From: an uncultured Duncaniella sp. | GTDB taxonomy: Bacteria > Bacteroidota > Bacteroidia > Bacteroidales > Muribaculaceae | DNA: 64,000 bases | Reading direction: 5' to 3' | Assembly (NCBI GenBank): GCA_910578515.1 | Contig: CAJTQR010000005.1 | Span: 253,939-317,938, forward strand | In this document: in pieces, positions 1 through 8,993 of the stretch | Layout of the letters: each line of letters begins with the position of its first letter | How positions within the stretch are numbered: the first letter of the stretch is position 1 | The notes under the pieces: model-generated | The model's database searches: none | The model's input: the letters and a program-made list of their open reading frames with translations, nothing else | Told to the model about the DNA's origin: nothing | Translations under genes and position numbers: made by a program

Positions 1-45
1 ACTCCATAATGTGCCTTTAACAGACTTATTAGCGATATCACCCAT
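1..45 (-). CDS. Start of Wzx-type polysaccharide flippase (partial)
   Basis: Only the first 15 codons lie in the window, and the gene runs off the left edge. The visible peptide reads MGDIANKSVKGTLWS. The KSVKGTLWS stretch resembles the N-terminus of many Bacteroidetes oligosaccharide flippases and lipopolysaccharide biosynthesis proteins (MATE/Wzx superfamily), which begin with a short basic segment ending in a KGTxWS-like motif before the first membrane helix. It lies 110 nt downstream of the 156-998 gene on the same strand. The order NusG-like gene, small gene, flippase is the order expected at the head of a Bacteroidales capsule locus. The identification rests on a short peptide plus context, so it is tentative. 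Confidence 0.55.
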   Translation of the reverse strand, partial: MGDIANKSVKGTLWS

Positions 46-155
46 TTTTTTAGATGGAATTTAAAAACAATAACAATTTCCCTATGTCGACTCAAATAAG
101 CATTACCATCCGATTCTGGAAGAACGGTAATGTATTTGGATTTACCCCAAAGCTG

Positions 156-998
156 TCATGCAGTTTGTTTTCGATACGTTGTAAGCTCTATTTCCAAGGT
201 TTCGTGGAGGAAGGGATGGATGTCCGGACGGGAGGATAGATGTGTAAGGAGATGGTGATACTGGGTGGTGATGTCTTGTAAATTTCGTTGTTCAAATTGG
301 GCTACACTTTTGGCAAAGTTGATATAAGCTGTTAGGGTAGGGGTGTCAAGCTTCTCAAGTTCAACTTCCGTTAGTGTGTAGATTTTAATCCAGCGGGTTT
401 TATACTCAAACTGTTCCTTGTTGCCGAGATATGCGAACAGGTTTTCTTTTATAAGATAGCTCAAACGATGATATGCCTCAAGCAATGTAATTTCTTGGAA
501 TTTTCCATATCTTACTAAATCTTCAATCCATTCGCCGCTGATTTGCAGTGCATACGATGAATACCGATTTTTGAGTGTGCGATTGTCTCGATTGATTTCT
601 TTGAGGAGCTCAAGCACCACATCTGTTCGTGAGATACTACTGTCTCCTTTAATCCAACAGTTCACGGTTTTCAGTCGTATTTCCCGGATATATTCTGAGT
701 CATCTTTACCATGACAAACCCTGAAAAAGAAATCGTACGATTCGAGGAGGTCAGGAATGACAGATAAATTCATCCGTTTGCTTATAAGGATATCATCTAA
801 GAGAATCCTGATTTCCTTTAGCCAAATTAAGCCTTGGCTTTGCACTTCACGAATTGAATTGTTCATTACTAATGGAAGTTGAAAACCACCTTCACGCTCG
901 AAAATTTTGCACAGCATGAACTGATAGCCACATATAGCATCAATATCTGAAAAATCCACCTCAGATATATGGGGAATTTTATACATTGTATCAGTCAT
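156..998 (-). CDS. Hypothetical protein, second gene of putative capsule operon
   Basis: I do not recognise this protein of about 280 residues. It is soluble, looks mostly helical and has no signal peptide or obvious catalytic motif. The start chosen is the ATG at 998, giving MTDTMYKIPH. This ATG overlaps the TGA of the upstream recombinase-NusG fusion gene in an ATGACTGA arrangement typical of translational coupling. A longer frame from 1040 would overlap more and is less likely. Its position resembles that of upxZ, the second gene of Bacteroides capsule loci, but it is clearly longer than UpxZ and I see no shared motif, so the parallel is only positional. Confidence 0.75.
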   Translation of the reverse strand: MTDTMYKIPHISEVDFSDIDAICGYQFMLCKIFEREGGFQLPLVMNNSIREVQSQGLIWLKEIRILLDDILISKRMNLSVIPDLLESYDFFFRVCHGKDDSEYIREIRLKTVNCWIKGDSSISRTDVVLELLKEINRDNRTLKNRYSSYALQISGEWIEDLVRYGKFQEITLLEAYHRLSYLIKENLFAYLGNKEQFEYKTRWIKIYTLTEVELEKLDTPTLTAYINFAKSVAQFEQRNLQDITTQYHHLLTHLSSRPDIHPFLHETLEIELTTYRKQTA

Positions 999-2490
999 TT
1001 GAGTTAGTTTCTGTAATGAGTTTTTTCCGTAAGTTTTCAAACTGCTCGTCGGTAATCTTTGTCATCTGGCGTGGGTCAAGTTCAACAACCCATGAGCAGT
1101 TCTGTATGCTTTCAAGTTTCAATCGGTACGTGATTTTAGTTGTCTTGTATGTGCCTTTCTCTATTTGGTTGACCTCTTTCTCAAAGATGGCAGGGTGACC
1201 GCAGAATTCTCCACCTGTGATTTCTACTTTGTCTCCTTCTTCAAATAGGAATGTTCCTTCGGGATAAGCATCCATGCTGTCAACGAATTTACCCACAGCT
1301 CTTTCGTACTCATCGATAGACTTTTGCGGGATTATGGCATATGGACTATGAATACTTCTACTGCATCGGTATCCCCATGCAATGTCTCCGATATAAAAAA
1401 ATAATTCGGGTAGTTCTGTTGCTCTTTTCTTGAAAAAGAGTAATCCAGGTATGACAGGACGTGATTCGCGTATGAGCTTTTTGTCTATACGACGGACAAT
1501 TTCCTCCATCGGATAGAATGATTTTGAAAAAATTATCCCGACTGATTTTAGTCTGTCCTTAATTCGTTCGTAATTGACATGAGGGCGGAATTGCATAGCA
1601 TACCAATCTTCTGGATTTTTTGATAATATACGAGAAACATGATTGTATATTTTCTCCTTTTGTTCGGCTGATAATTCGTTGCTTTTTGCAAAAGAATATA
1701 CAGGATTCACGTTATTAACAATGCCGATGCATCCGGCGATATCAGCTGAAGGTATACCACAACGTAAGGCTGTAAGTGCCCATAAATCTGTTGGAAGATT
1801 ATCTCCGTAGGAGGAGAGTCTGATTCCAACGGTATTCAATGCATCAGAAAAAAGCGAAGATACTGATTTTTTTAGCTGATTGGGAGTCCGTTCTGATTGA
1901 TGTAGTGGGAACAGATACTTGTTCTTGGGTTTGGAATACTTTTCAACGATTGTTTTTACAGCTTCATCATGACCATTATAATCGTCTTTCTTGTATTTTG
2001 CCAGTTGGTCATAGGAAAGACCTCCATTATACAATGAAAAGAGGACTAAATCCTTGGCTAACTGAAGTCCCTGATTTTTGGAATAATCAGTCAAGACTAA
2101 CTGTCTCAGTATGTTGAAGCATTTCGATAGGGAGTTTACTTCTAAACTTGCTTTAGACGCACTTTTAAGTGTGCTTTTTACCGATGCAAAGCAACCGTTG
2201 TCTATTATGAGACCCTCTTTTATAGCTTTGCCATATAAAGCCGAAAGTCGTAGGGTGTATGTCAATGCGGTGCCATGCGAATATCCATGACAGAATAGCC
2301 ACGATAACCATTCATTAAGAAGTCCCTCTGTTATGTCTTCAAAACGTACTGGAACTCCACTAAGAAAACGACTGAATGAATCAATTGCTTGTTGCTGGCT
2401 TTTTCTTACTGCCTCGTTTGGGGTATTATCAATTTTGACCCGAAACCAGTCAATAGCAAAAATAGCATTAGTTGGCAATGTATCAGTCAT
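991..2490 (-). CDS. Recombinase-fold (inactive) fused to NusG/UpxY-like antiterminator
   Basis: This 499-residue protein has two parts. Residues about 10-290 follow a tyrosine recombinase plan, with a SAM-like core-binding region and then a catalytic-domain fold. The first catalytic Arg position reads GGLSYDQL instead of a GLRxxEL-type motif, and the HxLR box reads TDLWAL, so the domain should not cut DNA, although a Tyr remains near 265. Residues about 293-400 match a NusG N-terminal domain (DWYAMQFRPHVN, later IPGLLFFKK). Residues about 410-480 carry a KOW-like segment (GDKVEITGGEFCGHPAIF). NusG paralogues of the UpxY type prevent premature termination in Bacteroides capsule operons. I infer that the recombinase fold supplies DNA binding or recruitment. 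The gene heads the leftward operon entering a putative flippase. Confidence 0.8.
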   Translation of the reverse strand: MTDTLPTNAIFAIDWFRVKIDNTPNEAVRKSQQQAIDSFSRFLSGVPVRFEDITEGLLNEWLSWLFCHGYSHGTALTYTLRLSALYGKAIKEGLIIDNGCFASVKSTLKSASKASLEVNSLSKCFNILRQLVLTDYSKNQGLQLAKDLVLFSLYNGGLSYDQLAKYKKDDYNGHDEAVKTIVEKYSKPKNKYLFPLHQSERTPNQLKKSVSSLFSDALNTVGIRLSSYGDNLPTDLWALTALRCGIPSADIAGCIGIVNNVNPVYSFAKSNELSAEQKEKIYNHVSRILSKNPEDWYAMQFRPHVNYERIKDRLKSVGIIFSKSFYPMEEIVRRIDKKLIRESRPVIPGLLFFKKRATELPELFFYIGDIAWGYRCSRSIHSPYAIIPQKSIDEYERAVGKFVDSMDAYPEGTFLFEEGDKVEITGGEFCGHPAIFEKEVNQIEKGTYKTTKITYRLKLESIQNCSWVVELDPRQMTKITDEQFENLRKKLITETNSND

Positions 2491-2648
2491 ATATGGTTAT
2501 TTTCCGGAAAAGTATAAATTGCAGACCGGTACAATTCTTACCGACCCCCTGTTTTTTTGCCTTACAGCTCAACAGAGGTCCAAAATATATATGTTGTGAT
2601 GCGGTTTTCACCGTTAATTTAGTTTGGTAAAAGGGTGGTTTTGATAGT

Positions 2649-2665
2649 ATCTCTTATGAAGAGAT
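2649..2665. repeat. Palindromic site 1 (possible inversion site)
   Basis: The sequence is ATCTCTTATGAAGAGAT, two 7-nt arms around a core ATG, followed by GTAGATT. It pairs with a second site at 2917-2933 that has the same arms and the reverse-complement core CAT. It lies between the recombinase-NusG fusion gene and the strong promoter at 2826-2857. It could be a recombination half of an invertible promoter or a regulator binding site. Confidence 0.65.
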
Positions 2666-2825
2666 GTAGATTAACTGCTGTTGTATTATATTTCAGATAG
2701 ATATAATCTTACATAAAATCAAATCGCGAAACAAATTGTTAATTTATGATTAAATACGATAAAAGTTATCCACAATCATGTGTTTTCATACAAAGCATTA
2801 TTATTCAAGAAAAATCACGCTAAAG

Positions 2826-2857
2826 TTTGGTTAACAGAATAAAGATTAGTAATTTTG
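2826..2857 (+). promoter_or_regulatory. Strong Bacteroidetes promoter between palindromic sites
   Basis: TTTG at 2826-2829 is followed after a 20-nt spacer by TAATTTTG at 2850-2857, which fits the Bacteroidetes consensus TTTG-N19-21-TAnnTTTG. It reads rightward, but the next genes to the right are on the other strand, and a terminator lies about 200 nt downstream at 3020-3060. In this orientation it would make only a short RNA. If the segment 2649-2933 inverted, it would drive the gene at 991-2490. Confidence 0.7.
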
Positions 2858-2916
2858 TACCGAAAATGGCAACGGGTAGAACTCAATATTTTGGGTAATT
2901 TGTTTTAGGTTTAAGT

Positions 2917-2933
2917 ATCTCTTCATAAGAGAT
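2917..2933. repeat. Palindromic site 2 (possible inversion site)
   Basis: The sequence is ATCTCTTCATAAGAGAT, the exact reverse complement of site 1 at 2649-2665, and it is also followed by GTAGATT. The two sites are 268 nt apart and enclose the promoter at 2826-2857. The rest of the 2491-3125 intergenic stretch shows no coding region. Confidence 0.65.
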
Positions 2934-3019
2934 GTAGATTTAAAAAGTAAAGATTTTGATGGGAAATTAAAAATTATTCTATTGATGTCTGATAAAATTC
3001 AATAAAGACAAAATAAGTA

Positions 3020-3060
3020 AGACTCGACTGTTGATAATGGACAGCCGAGTCTGTTTTATT
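3020..3060. terminator. Bidirectional intrinsic terminator
   Basis: AGACTCG at 3020-3026 pairs with CGAGTCT at 3046-3052, and an inner CTGT/ACAG pairing extends the stem. A T-rich tail (GTTTTATT) follows on the plus strand. On the minus strand the stem runs into TTACTTATTTTG. It probably ends the leftward operon 9362-3126 and any RNA from the promoter at 2826. Confidence 0.75.
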
Positions 3061-3125
3061 CTTCAAGGAAATTTCTTTAAGCTAAATTGAGTGGGGGTAG
3101 GTTGTTTCGTTGAGTAAAACCATAT

Positions 3126-4139
3126 TTAGAATCCTGTAATTTGAATAAATTCCTTGCCGTTCCAACCGATAATAGAATTATCATTGCCAACTGCTATTTT
3201 GTAGAGTGGCATAGGCACATTGAACAACCTGTCAACTATTTTCCCGTCCCAGTCAATTTTGAAAATTGTGGGTGCTGTATCCTCTGCATCAGCATATTTA
3301 AAATTCCAATGGAGGGCATATATGTTTCCCGGAGTAGTTGCAATATCAACTATATGCAGTAGATTCAAGTCTTCAAAATCGGCTTCGTTAAGAGTAGCGG
3401 GATTGAACGTATCTTCGCAAATTCGCACTTGCTTAATCGGTTTTCCGTCCATTCCAAATATTTCAATTATCGGATGGAGCCTGTATGCAAATGCTAATTT
3501 ATCGTGTAGTCTTGAATAGGCGAGTTCTCCGGCATTTGGCATCCAAGATGTGAGTTCCGGAGATAGTTGTATTCTTCTGATTGTGTCCACCTGCGCCGTG
3601 GTGATATTTGCTTTCAGCGCATACTGTGTGCCACCATTTGGCTCACGTCCGATAAAAACAAATTCGTCGGGAGCAACCATTGACACATCTTGAACATACT
3701 GTGACAATGGAAAAGGCAGAGAGCTTCTATCACTGAAAATATATTTATTAGTCCGTGAAAGAACACTATCATTCTCCGCCCGATATATCTCACCATCGTC
3801 TTGACTTACGACCAAACGAGTGCTATCACAGTTATTAACCGGATATGGCATATATGACACATAGTATCCATCACCCTTGTGTCCCATTTCGGGCCCGACA
3901 TTTAAGGTGTGGTTTTTGCTGTCAATTATTGCACGGCGAAGGAAACGCTGTCCGTATCCGCCTTCGGTTTCATAAACAAACCATAGCGTATCGCCTGTTA
4001 TTTTCATATCATTGATATGGCGGATTGCAGGAAGCGTGCAGCCTGTCAGTGTCAGCTTTTGAGCATCGGCCGATTGCTGAGCATTGACAGAACAGCTTGT
4101 CAATGTCAATGCAAAGATGAATATTATCAGACTCTTCAT
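3126..4139 (-). CDS. Secreted beta-propeller-like lipoprotein (TolB/BF3164-like)
   Basis: The 337-residue product starts with a lipoprotein signal (hydrophobic run ending LTSCS), so it is probably lipidated and exported. The body reads like repeated beta-propeller blades, with segments such as DTLWFVYET and DEFVFIGREP. In Bacteroidetes such proteins are usually annotated as BF3164-like or TolB-like six-bladed propeller lipoproteins of unknown ligand. It is the last gene of the leftward operon BlaI-BlaR1-TonB receptor-GLPGLI and starts only 2 nt after the GLPGLI gene ends. This suggests co-translation and a cell-surface or periplasmic role linked to the receptor. No enzymatic residues stand out. 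Confidence 0.7.
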   Translation of the reverse strand: MKSLIIFIFALTLTSCSVNAQQSADAQKLTLTGCTLPAIRHINDMKITGDTLWFVYETEGGYGQRFLRRAIIDSKNHTLNVGPEMGHKGDGYYVSYMPYPVNNCDSTRLVVSQDDGEIYRAENDSVLSRTNKYIFSDRSSLPFPLSQYVQDVSMVAPDEFVFIGREPNGGTQYALKANITTAQVDTIRRIQLSPELTSWMPNAGELAYSRLHDKLAFAYRLHPIIEIFGMDGKPIKQVRICEDTFNPATLNEADFEDLNLLHIVDIATTPGNIYALHWNFKYADAEDTAPTIFKIDWDGKIVDRLFNVPMPLYKIAVGNDNSIIGWNGKEFIQITGF

Positions 4140-4141
4140 AT

Positions 4142-5002
4142 TTATTTAATTTCAAGTGGTTTGTATGGAATTGACTGTTGAGCAGCCTTAGCAATGTCAA
4201 CGTCTTTTCCGTCTTTACCAACTATATGTATTCTACTTGAGTCACCTCCCATGGATGCGATATCAAAGCCAACCGGTGATTTGAAATAACGGACAAGCGT
4301 TTTTGCCGCTTCCTCGGCGCTGCAATTTTTCTCATTGGCATTCCGGTATTGATATTTCATTATAGGCTCGTTTGAGCGTTCAAATCCGACAGCCTCCCAG
4401 ATGAACTGTTGTTCGGCATCTTCTATTTTAAGAATCAATCCGGGTAATTCACCGAATTTGTAAGGGCCATACGGAAGTGGCAGTTCTGATGTGAACCACG
4501 CAGTGTATGTGCGCCCCGCAAACTCTCCCGTAGCCTTTGAACATTCATATCCAAGTATTGACGTGCTTTCTTCCGGTAGAAATGTCCAGTTGATAGTCGG
4601 GACAGAGTCGGCATATACCAACGTGTTTACGTTCAACGACAATCGCAGCCGAAGGTTTGCCGATGTTCTGCGCATCGGGCGTACCAGCTCGACAGGCCAC
4701 GGCATTCCTGATACATTTGAATAAGAGTTTGCACCACGACGTATTTGCTCGGTTGCAAGAGAATCAAAGTGCTGGATTATGTCACTGTAATCCTTGATGC
4801 AGTTCTTTCCAATTTGCACAATACGGGTATCATCGTAGTAATCCTGTATTTTAGGATGATATTTATATTTTAAGGCGTATGTTACCTTGTATCGGGCGGT
4901 ATCGACAGGGGTTGCCTTGTCAATCAGTTGCGACATCGTTTCATACGCGGAGGCAGACATGCACATGAATGTGCAGATGATTGTCAAAATGAAATGTTTC
5001 AT
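4142..5002 (-). CDS. GLPGLI family exported protein
   Basis: A 286-residue exported protein with a Sec signal peptide (MKHFILTIICTFMCMSASA). It carries the family signature as GELPGLILKIED, preceded by a YxxWFTSELPLPYGP segment typical of the Bacteroidetes GLPGLI family (TIGR01200). The molecular function of the family is unknown. Members usually sit next to TonB-dependent receptors, as here: the receptor gene ends 11 nt upstream. It is one of three GLPGLI genes in the window, the others being at 13515-14390 and 15700-16563. This copy is the most divergent and has its own signal peptide. Confidence 0.88.
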   Translation of the reverse strand: MKHFILTIICTFMCMSASAYETMSQLIDKATPVDTARYKVTYALKYKYHPKIQDYYDDTRIVQIGKNCIKDYSDIIQHFDSLATEQIRRGANSYSNVSGMPWPVELVRPMRRTSANLRLRLSLNVNTLVYADSVPTINWTFLPEESTSILGYECSKATGEFAGRTYTAWFTSELPLPYGPYKFGELPGLILKIEDAEQQFIWEAVGFERSNEPIMKYQYRNANEKNCSAEEAAKTLVRYFKSPVGFDIASMGGDSSRIHIVGKDGKDVDIAKAAQQSIPYKPLEIK

Positions 5003-5013
5003 ATCATTGGGGG

Positions 5014-7626
5014 TTAAAGTATTCGGAATCTGACTTTTAACAGTATACTGCGAGGTCGGATATTATATATTGAGTTAGTTTCGGTAAGTGCCGAGCGATT
5101 GGAATACACATAGTCTTTCCTGTTAAGTAAATTGTCGCAGGTAAGAGTAAATGTAAATCGTTTTATGGCGTAACTCGCTTCTGCATTAAGCAGTATAAAC
5201 GACTTGTCGCCATCGTTAAAATTGTTATAGTAATGATATAACGATGCTCCGATACTTATACCCCACGGCAAAGTGAAATCGAGCGATGCGTTGTTTGTAA
5301 GTGTTCTTATCCACGGCATACGGTCAAAACCATTCTGACGTGATGCTGATTGATAATATTTACCTTCGTATGATACTGACAGCCATTTGAATGGCGTCAG
5401 GCTTATGTCTCCATTCAAAACGAAGGAATCTCCTGAATAGCGCAGAATACTGTTCTGCACCAACAACGGGCTTTCATAATGACTGTATGTAGCCGACAGA
5501 CCTATTTTCAGACGCCGCCAATCAAAACCCTGACTGCCACGGATAGCGGTAGAGAACATATCGGATGTTTCATTGGTGCACTGACTTATGACACGCTCCA
5601 CAAGGCCGTCATAATATGCCCCGTACAACACATCCGGCTGTAGCCTTCCCCAGCTTAAATCCACTCCGGCAAAACTCATGGCAAGAACATTCTTGAAATT
5701 GTAAGAAAGTGTATTATACAAGTTCAGCCCCTCGAATAAACCCACGACATCGTATGCCGACAGTTGTCGGTAAGATGTGAGTATATTATTGGAATAGAGA
5801 TTCTGAATTGAAGGTGTCGAATAGTTCAATGACGATTTTACACTGAGATTATGACTGCTGTTGATTTTGTACGATAAATCCAATTGCGGTTCAACCCTCA
5901 TACGGTTCTTATCTGTCGCTATGCCTGACAAGCGGTTATCCAGTTTGAAAAACTTATATCCGATTGGCAGATGAAGTGATATATCAAATTTGCGGTTGCG
6001 CCATGCAATTTCAGCTTTAACACCCGTATTAAGGTTGTCAGGACATAAATCGTTATTGAAATCAGGCAGTTCACTCGTGAGGCTATTGCGGGTGTAATTC
6101 AAGAAAAATGTAGGATGCAGGGATACATTGCCGATTCTGAACGCAGAGAGTAGTCCGATACGGTTTTCCGTAGAGAAATCTCGGTAATCCACTTTCTGGT
6201 GCAAAGCATCCCCAACTATCAAATTCGGGAAAAGATTTGGTGATACTGACAGGCTATGGGGGCGCTTTTCAAGATTTATTGTTGAATAAATCTCATAACC
6301 ACGATATTCGGAACTGCGGTTTGTCATGTGGAATTTGTTGAACAGACGGAATGATTCGGTCTTGGCCGCTTGTGAAATATTGTCAGCTCCGGCCATTATC
6401 CGGCTGTCGGCATCGGTTGAGAACCAATCGAATTTCAATTGTTCTTTCAGATACTGGGTGTCACCGTTATTCAGAAATGTCAGGTCACCGTATGCTTTGT
6501 TGGTCCTTGATAAGCCATCCATCAGTTCGTCAACTATGTTTTGCGAACCATCGGGCAATCTGTTGGCTGTTGAGGAATAACTCTGGCGGGAATCACGGTC
6601 GTTGAGATATGCGGCATTGATACCAAACTCTCCGGAATCTCCGATACGATATACGTTGTTGAACGTCGCACTATGTGAGCGGTTATAATAGTAAAACTGT
6701 TTGTCAATGCCGGGAGCTGACGGCATTGATATATTGGTTATGTTGGATGTGCGTGAATAATCATTATCGAAGGAGTAAAGCTCCTGCGACAAATCCTCTC
6801 CGGTATTGTTGCCTTTGCAAGTGGCAAGAAATTGGCTGTTGCGTTTGAAATAAGTCGCTATCGCAGAATTATTCCACAACATATCGTCGCCATACCCTCC
6901 GCCCACTGTTGCTATCAGATTGAATACACCTTTCACGCCTTCCTTCAACCGGATATTGATTGACGCCTGTTCCTCCGGACGCAATCCTTTGAGAGCCTTG
7001 ATGTCCTGATGGTTTTCCAATACCTGCACAGTAGCGATGTTATTAGGGTCTATATTGTTTGTTGCAATGCCGTAATGACCTTTCATAAGGTCAAGCCCCT
7101 CGATATAGAAATTCTTAATCGGCTTGCTTTGATAAGACACCTGACCCGACTCTGCCACAGTAATACCGGGCATCTTTTTTAATACGTCTGCAAGGGCTGA
7201 ATCATTCTGCGAAAGGAACGATGCAACATTGTAATTTATGGTATCTCCTTGTGAATAGATTTTCTTGGACTTTACCACAACCTCTTTCAGCTCAATAGTT
7301 TTATCTTCCACGATGATGTCGTATGTTCCTGACCGATTTGGTATTTTTATGGTCGCAGGCGAAATCTCAATACTTGATGTTTTCAGCAACAGGCTGTCGC
7401 ATTCGCTGTGTGCCGAGATGCAGAATCGTCCATTCTCATCAGTAAAAGCCGATGAAATGATTTGTTTGGGAGAATTGGCCGGTGTGATAATAACATTGGC
7501 AAAATCCACACCTTTCCCTTGTGCGGTTTTTACAACCCCACAAATCTCAACCTGTGCAATGCTCTGAAAAACAGACAATAGCACAGAGGATGCAACAATA
7601 ATATTTCTGATATTATATTTTGGCAT
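5014..7626 (-). CDS. TonB-dependent receptor-like outer-membrane protein
   Basis: The 870-residue product has a signal peptide and then a carboxypeptidase-regulatory-like beta-sandwich (about residues 27-105, with GVVKTAQGKGVDFANV and FTDENGRFCIS). A plug-like region follows (VVVKSKKIYSQGDT, then LADVLKKMPGITVAESGQVSYQ). The remainder is a long beta-barrel, ending with the aromatic-poor ILLKVRFRIL strand. It should sit in the outer membrane and take up an unknown ligand with TonB energy. It follows the BlaR1-like gene by 63 nt and precedes the GLPGLI gene, so it is likely induced with them under BlaI control. Confidence 0.85.
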   Translation of the reverse strand: MPKYNIRNIIVASSVLLSVFQSIAQVEICGVVKTAQGKGVDFANVIITPANSPKQIISSAFTDENGRFCISAHSECDSLLLKTSSIEISPATIKIPNRSGTYDIIVEDKTIELKEVVVKSKKIYSQGDTINYNVASFLSQNDSALADVLKKMPGITVAESGQVSYQSKPIKNFYIEGLDLMKGHYGIATNNIDPNNIATVQVLENHQDIKALKGLRPEEQASINIRLKEGVKGVFNLIATVGGGYGDDMLWNNSAIATYFKRNSQFLATCKGNNTGEDLSQELYSFDNDYSRTSNITNISMPSAPGIDKQFYYYNRSHSATFNNVYRIGDSGEFGINAAYLNDRDSRQSYSSTANRLPDGSQNIVDELMDGLSRTNKAYGDLTFLNNGDTQYLKEQLKFDWFSTDADSRIMAGADNISQAAKTESFRLFNKFHMTNRSSEYRGYEIYSTINLEKRPHSLSVSPNLFPNLIVGDALHQKVDYRDFSTENRIGLLSAFRIGNVSLHPTFFLNYTRNSLTSELPDFNNDLCPDNLNTGVKAEIAWRNRKFDISLHLPIGYKFFKLDNRLSGIATDKNRMRVEPQLDLSYKINSSHNLSVKSSLNYSTPSIQNLYSNNILTSYRQLSAYDVVGLFEGLNLYNTLSYNFKNVLAMSFAGVDLSWGRLQPDVLYGAYYDGLVERVISQCTNETSDMFSTAIRGSQGFDWRRLKIGLSATYSHYESPLLVQNSILRYSGDSFVLNGDISLTPFKWLSVSYEGKYYQSASRQNGFDRMPWIRTLTNNASLDFTLPWGISIGASLYHYYNNFNDGDKSFILLNAEASYAIKRFTFTLTCDNLLNRKDYVYSNRSALTETNSIYNIRPRSILLKVRFRIL

Positions 7627-7689
7627 AGGTATGAGATTAGCCTGTCACCGCAATGCGGCGACCTGATTAAACTCTTATAATTATCTGAT

Positions 7690-8991
7690 TTACATTGGCA
7701 AAGATGCTTTTCTTATAGGTAAGGCAAATTGCGTGCTTATCTTTCGGTCTCCATCTTTCACAACCTCAAACACAATTTGATTGGTAGCGCGTTCAACAGC
7801 AACACGCACTTCGGGATTGTCGTCATGATTGGTAGTCGCACTCACGATATTGCCATCTTCGTCAGCCTGTATTCTTACAAGTATCTTATCCGGAATTAAA
7901 TCTTTATCAGCCAACTCCATTGACATTTCAAATTGCTTTAACAGCGGATTCGGGTCGGTCAAAGGAGAGGGAATCCTCTTGGTGATTAATGTCGCAGGTA
8001 GTTCTTCGGGGATACCTTTTTCATCTAAGGATTCTGCAGCTATTTTTATTTCAGTGTCGGATGGAGCTGTTGATGTGAATTGATAACATGAAATCGCGTT
8101 ATGTACCGCAACAGACCACGGGGTTGTATCAGCATACGCGGCTATTGCAATTGCGGGGAGTATTGTTACCGCAATCCATTTTATACCTTTTGAAGATTTG
8201 GATTGGCTCATCGTAAGGACACGCCTGCGGAAATCCTTCTTGCTCATGGCAAAATTGTTTGCGATATGCAGTGTGCGATTGCCTGCGGCTTTGGCGATAA
8301 GTAACCTTTGGTAACTCAATACGTCAATATCCGAATCTATAACTTCAGCATCAGCCTCATATTCGTGATTGAGTTTGATAAGATTCTTAAGCATCCATGC
8401 AAACGGATTATACCACATGAAGATGCAGAAAAAATCAGCAATGGTAACATCAATCCAATGATTCTTAAACGTATGTGCTTTTTCATGTGTAAGAATAGAT
8501 TGCTCATTTTCCGAATAGGGGAGGATTATAAATCGTCCCCAGCTGAACGGAGCAATAGCTTTTCGGTCATGTCGGCATAGTACATAACCTTCCATCTGCT
8601 GCTTTTCAGATTTTGATATGATACGCCACAAGTGGGTATATGAAATAATCTGCCGGGCAATAAAAACAAAAACACCAATCCAATACAGACCAATTATCCA
8701 TGGCAAAAAGTCAGAGAGTGATGTTTCAGCAGTTGAATTATCTGCATCAGAAGCAGTGATTTCCAGCGGTTGAATGATATTTGTCTGTATTGAGGTATTA
8801 AACAGTACTGACTCAAGAGTTGGCTCAAAAGCCAATGCTATTGGTGCAAAAATTATTATAGCAATCCCTGACAACATCAGCAATCGGTTGAACCTGAACG
8901 AGCGACACCGGTTTACTATAATGTGGAAAACCGGATATAGCATCACGACCAAAAGTGATGCCGAAAGAGAGAGTGAAAATAGTGTGTTCAT
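7690..8991 (-). CDS. BlaR1/MecR1-like M56 membrane metallopeptidase sensor
   Basis: This 433-residue protein has N-terminal transmembrane helices and a zinc peptidase motif HEKAH at residues 169-173, with a downstream HEYEAD that supplies the third-ligand region. This is the M56 (BlaR1) plan, in which a membrane protease senses an envelope signal and leads to cleavage of its BlaI partner. After a further membrane helix the C-terminal part (about 330-433, with ILVRIQADEDGNIVSA and an AVERATNQIVFE segment) resembles a TonB C-terminal-type domain rather than a penicillin-binding sensor, as in many Bacteroidetes M56 proteins. It starts 2 nt after the blaI-like gene. The ligand is unlikely to be a beta-lactam. 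Confidence 0.87.
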   Translation of the reverse strand: MNTLFSLSLSASLLVVMLYPVFHIIVNRCRSFRFNRLLMLSGIAIIIFAPIALAFEPTLESVLFNTSIQTNIIQPLEITASDADNSTAETSLSDFLPWIIGLYWIGVFVFIARQIISYTHLWRIISKSEKQQMEGYVLCRHDRKAIAPFSWGRFIILPYSENEQSILTHEKAHTFKNHWIDVTIADFFCIFMWYNPFAWMLKNLIKLNHEYEADAEVIDSDIDVLSYQRLLIAKAAGNRTLHIANNFAMSKKDFRRRVLTMSQSKSSKGIKWIAVTILPAIAIAAYADTTPWSVAVHNAISCYQFTSTAPSDTEIKIAAESLDEKGIPEELPATLITKRIPSPLTDPNPLLKQFEMSMELADKDLIPDKILVRIQADEDGNIVSATTNHDDNPEVRVAVERATNQIVFEVVKDGDRKISTQFALPIRKASLPM

Positions 8992-8993
8992 AT

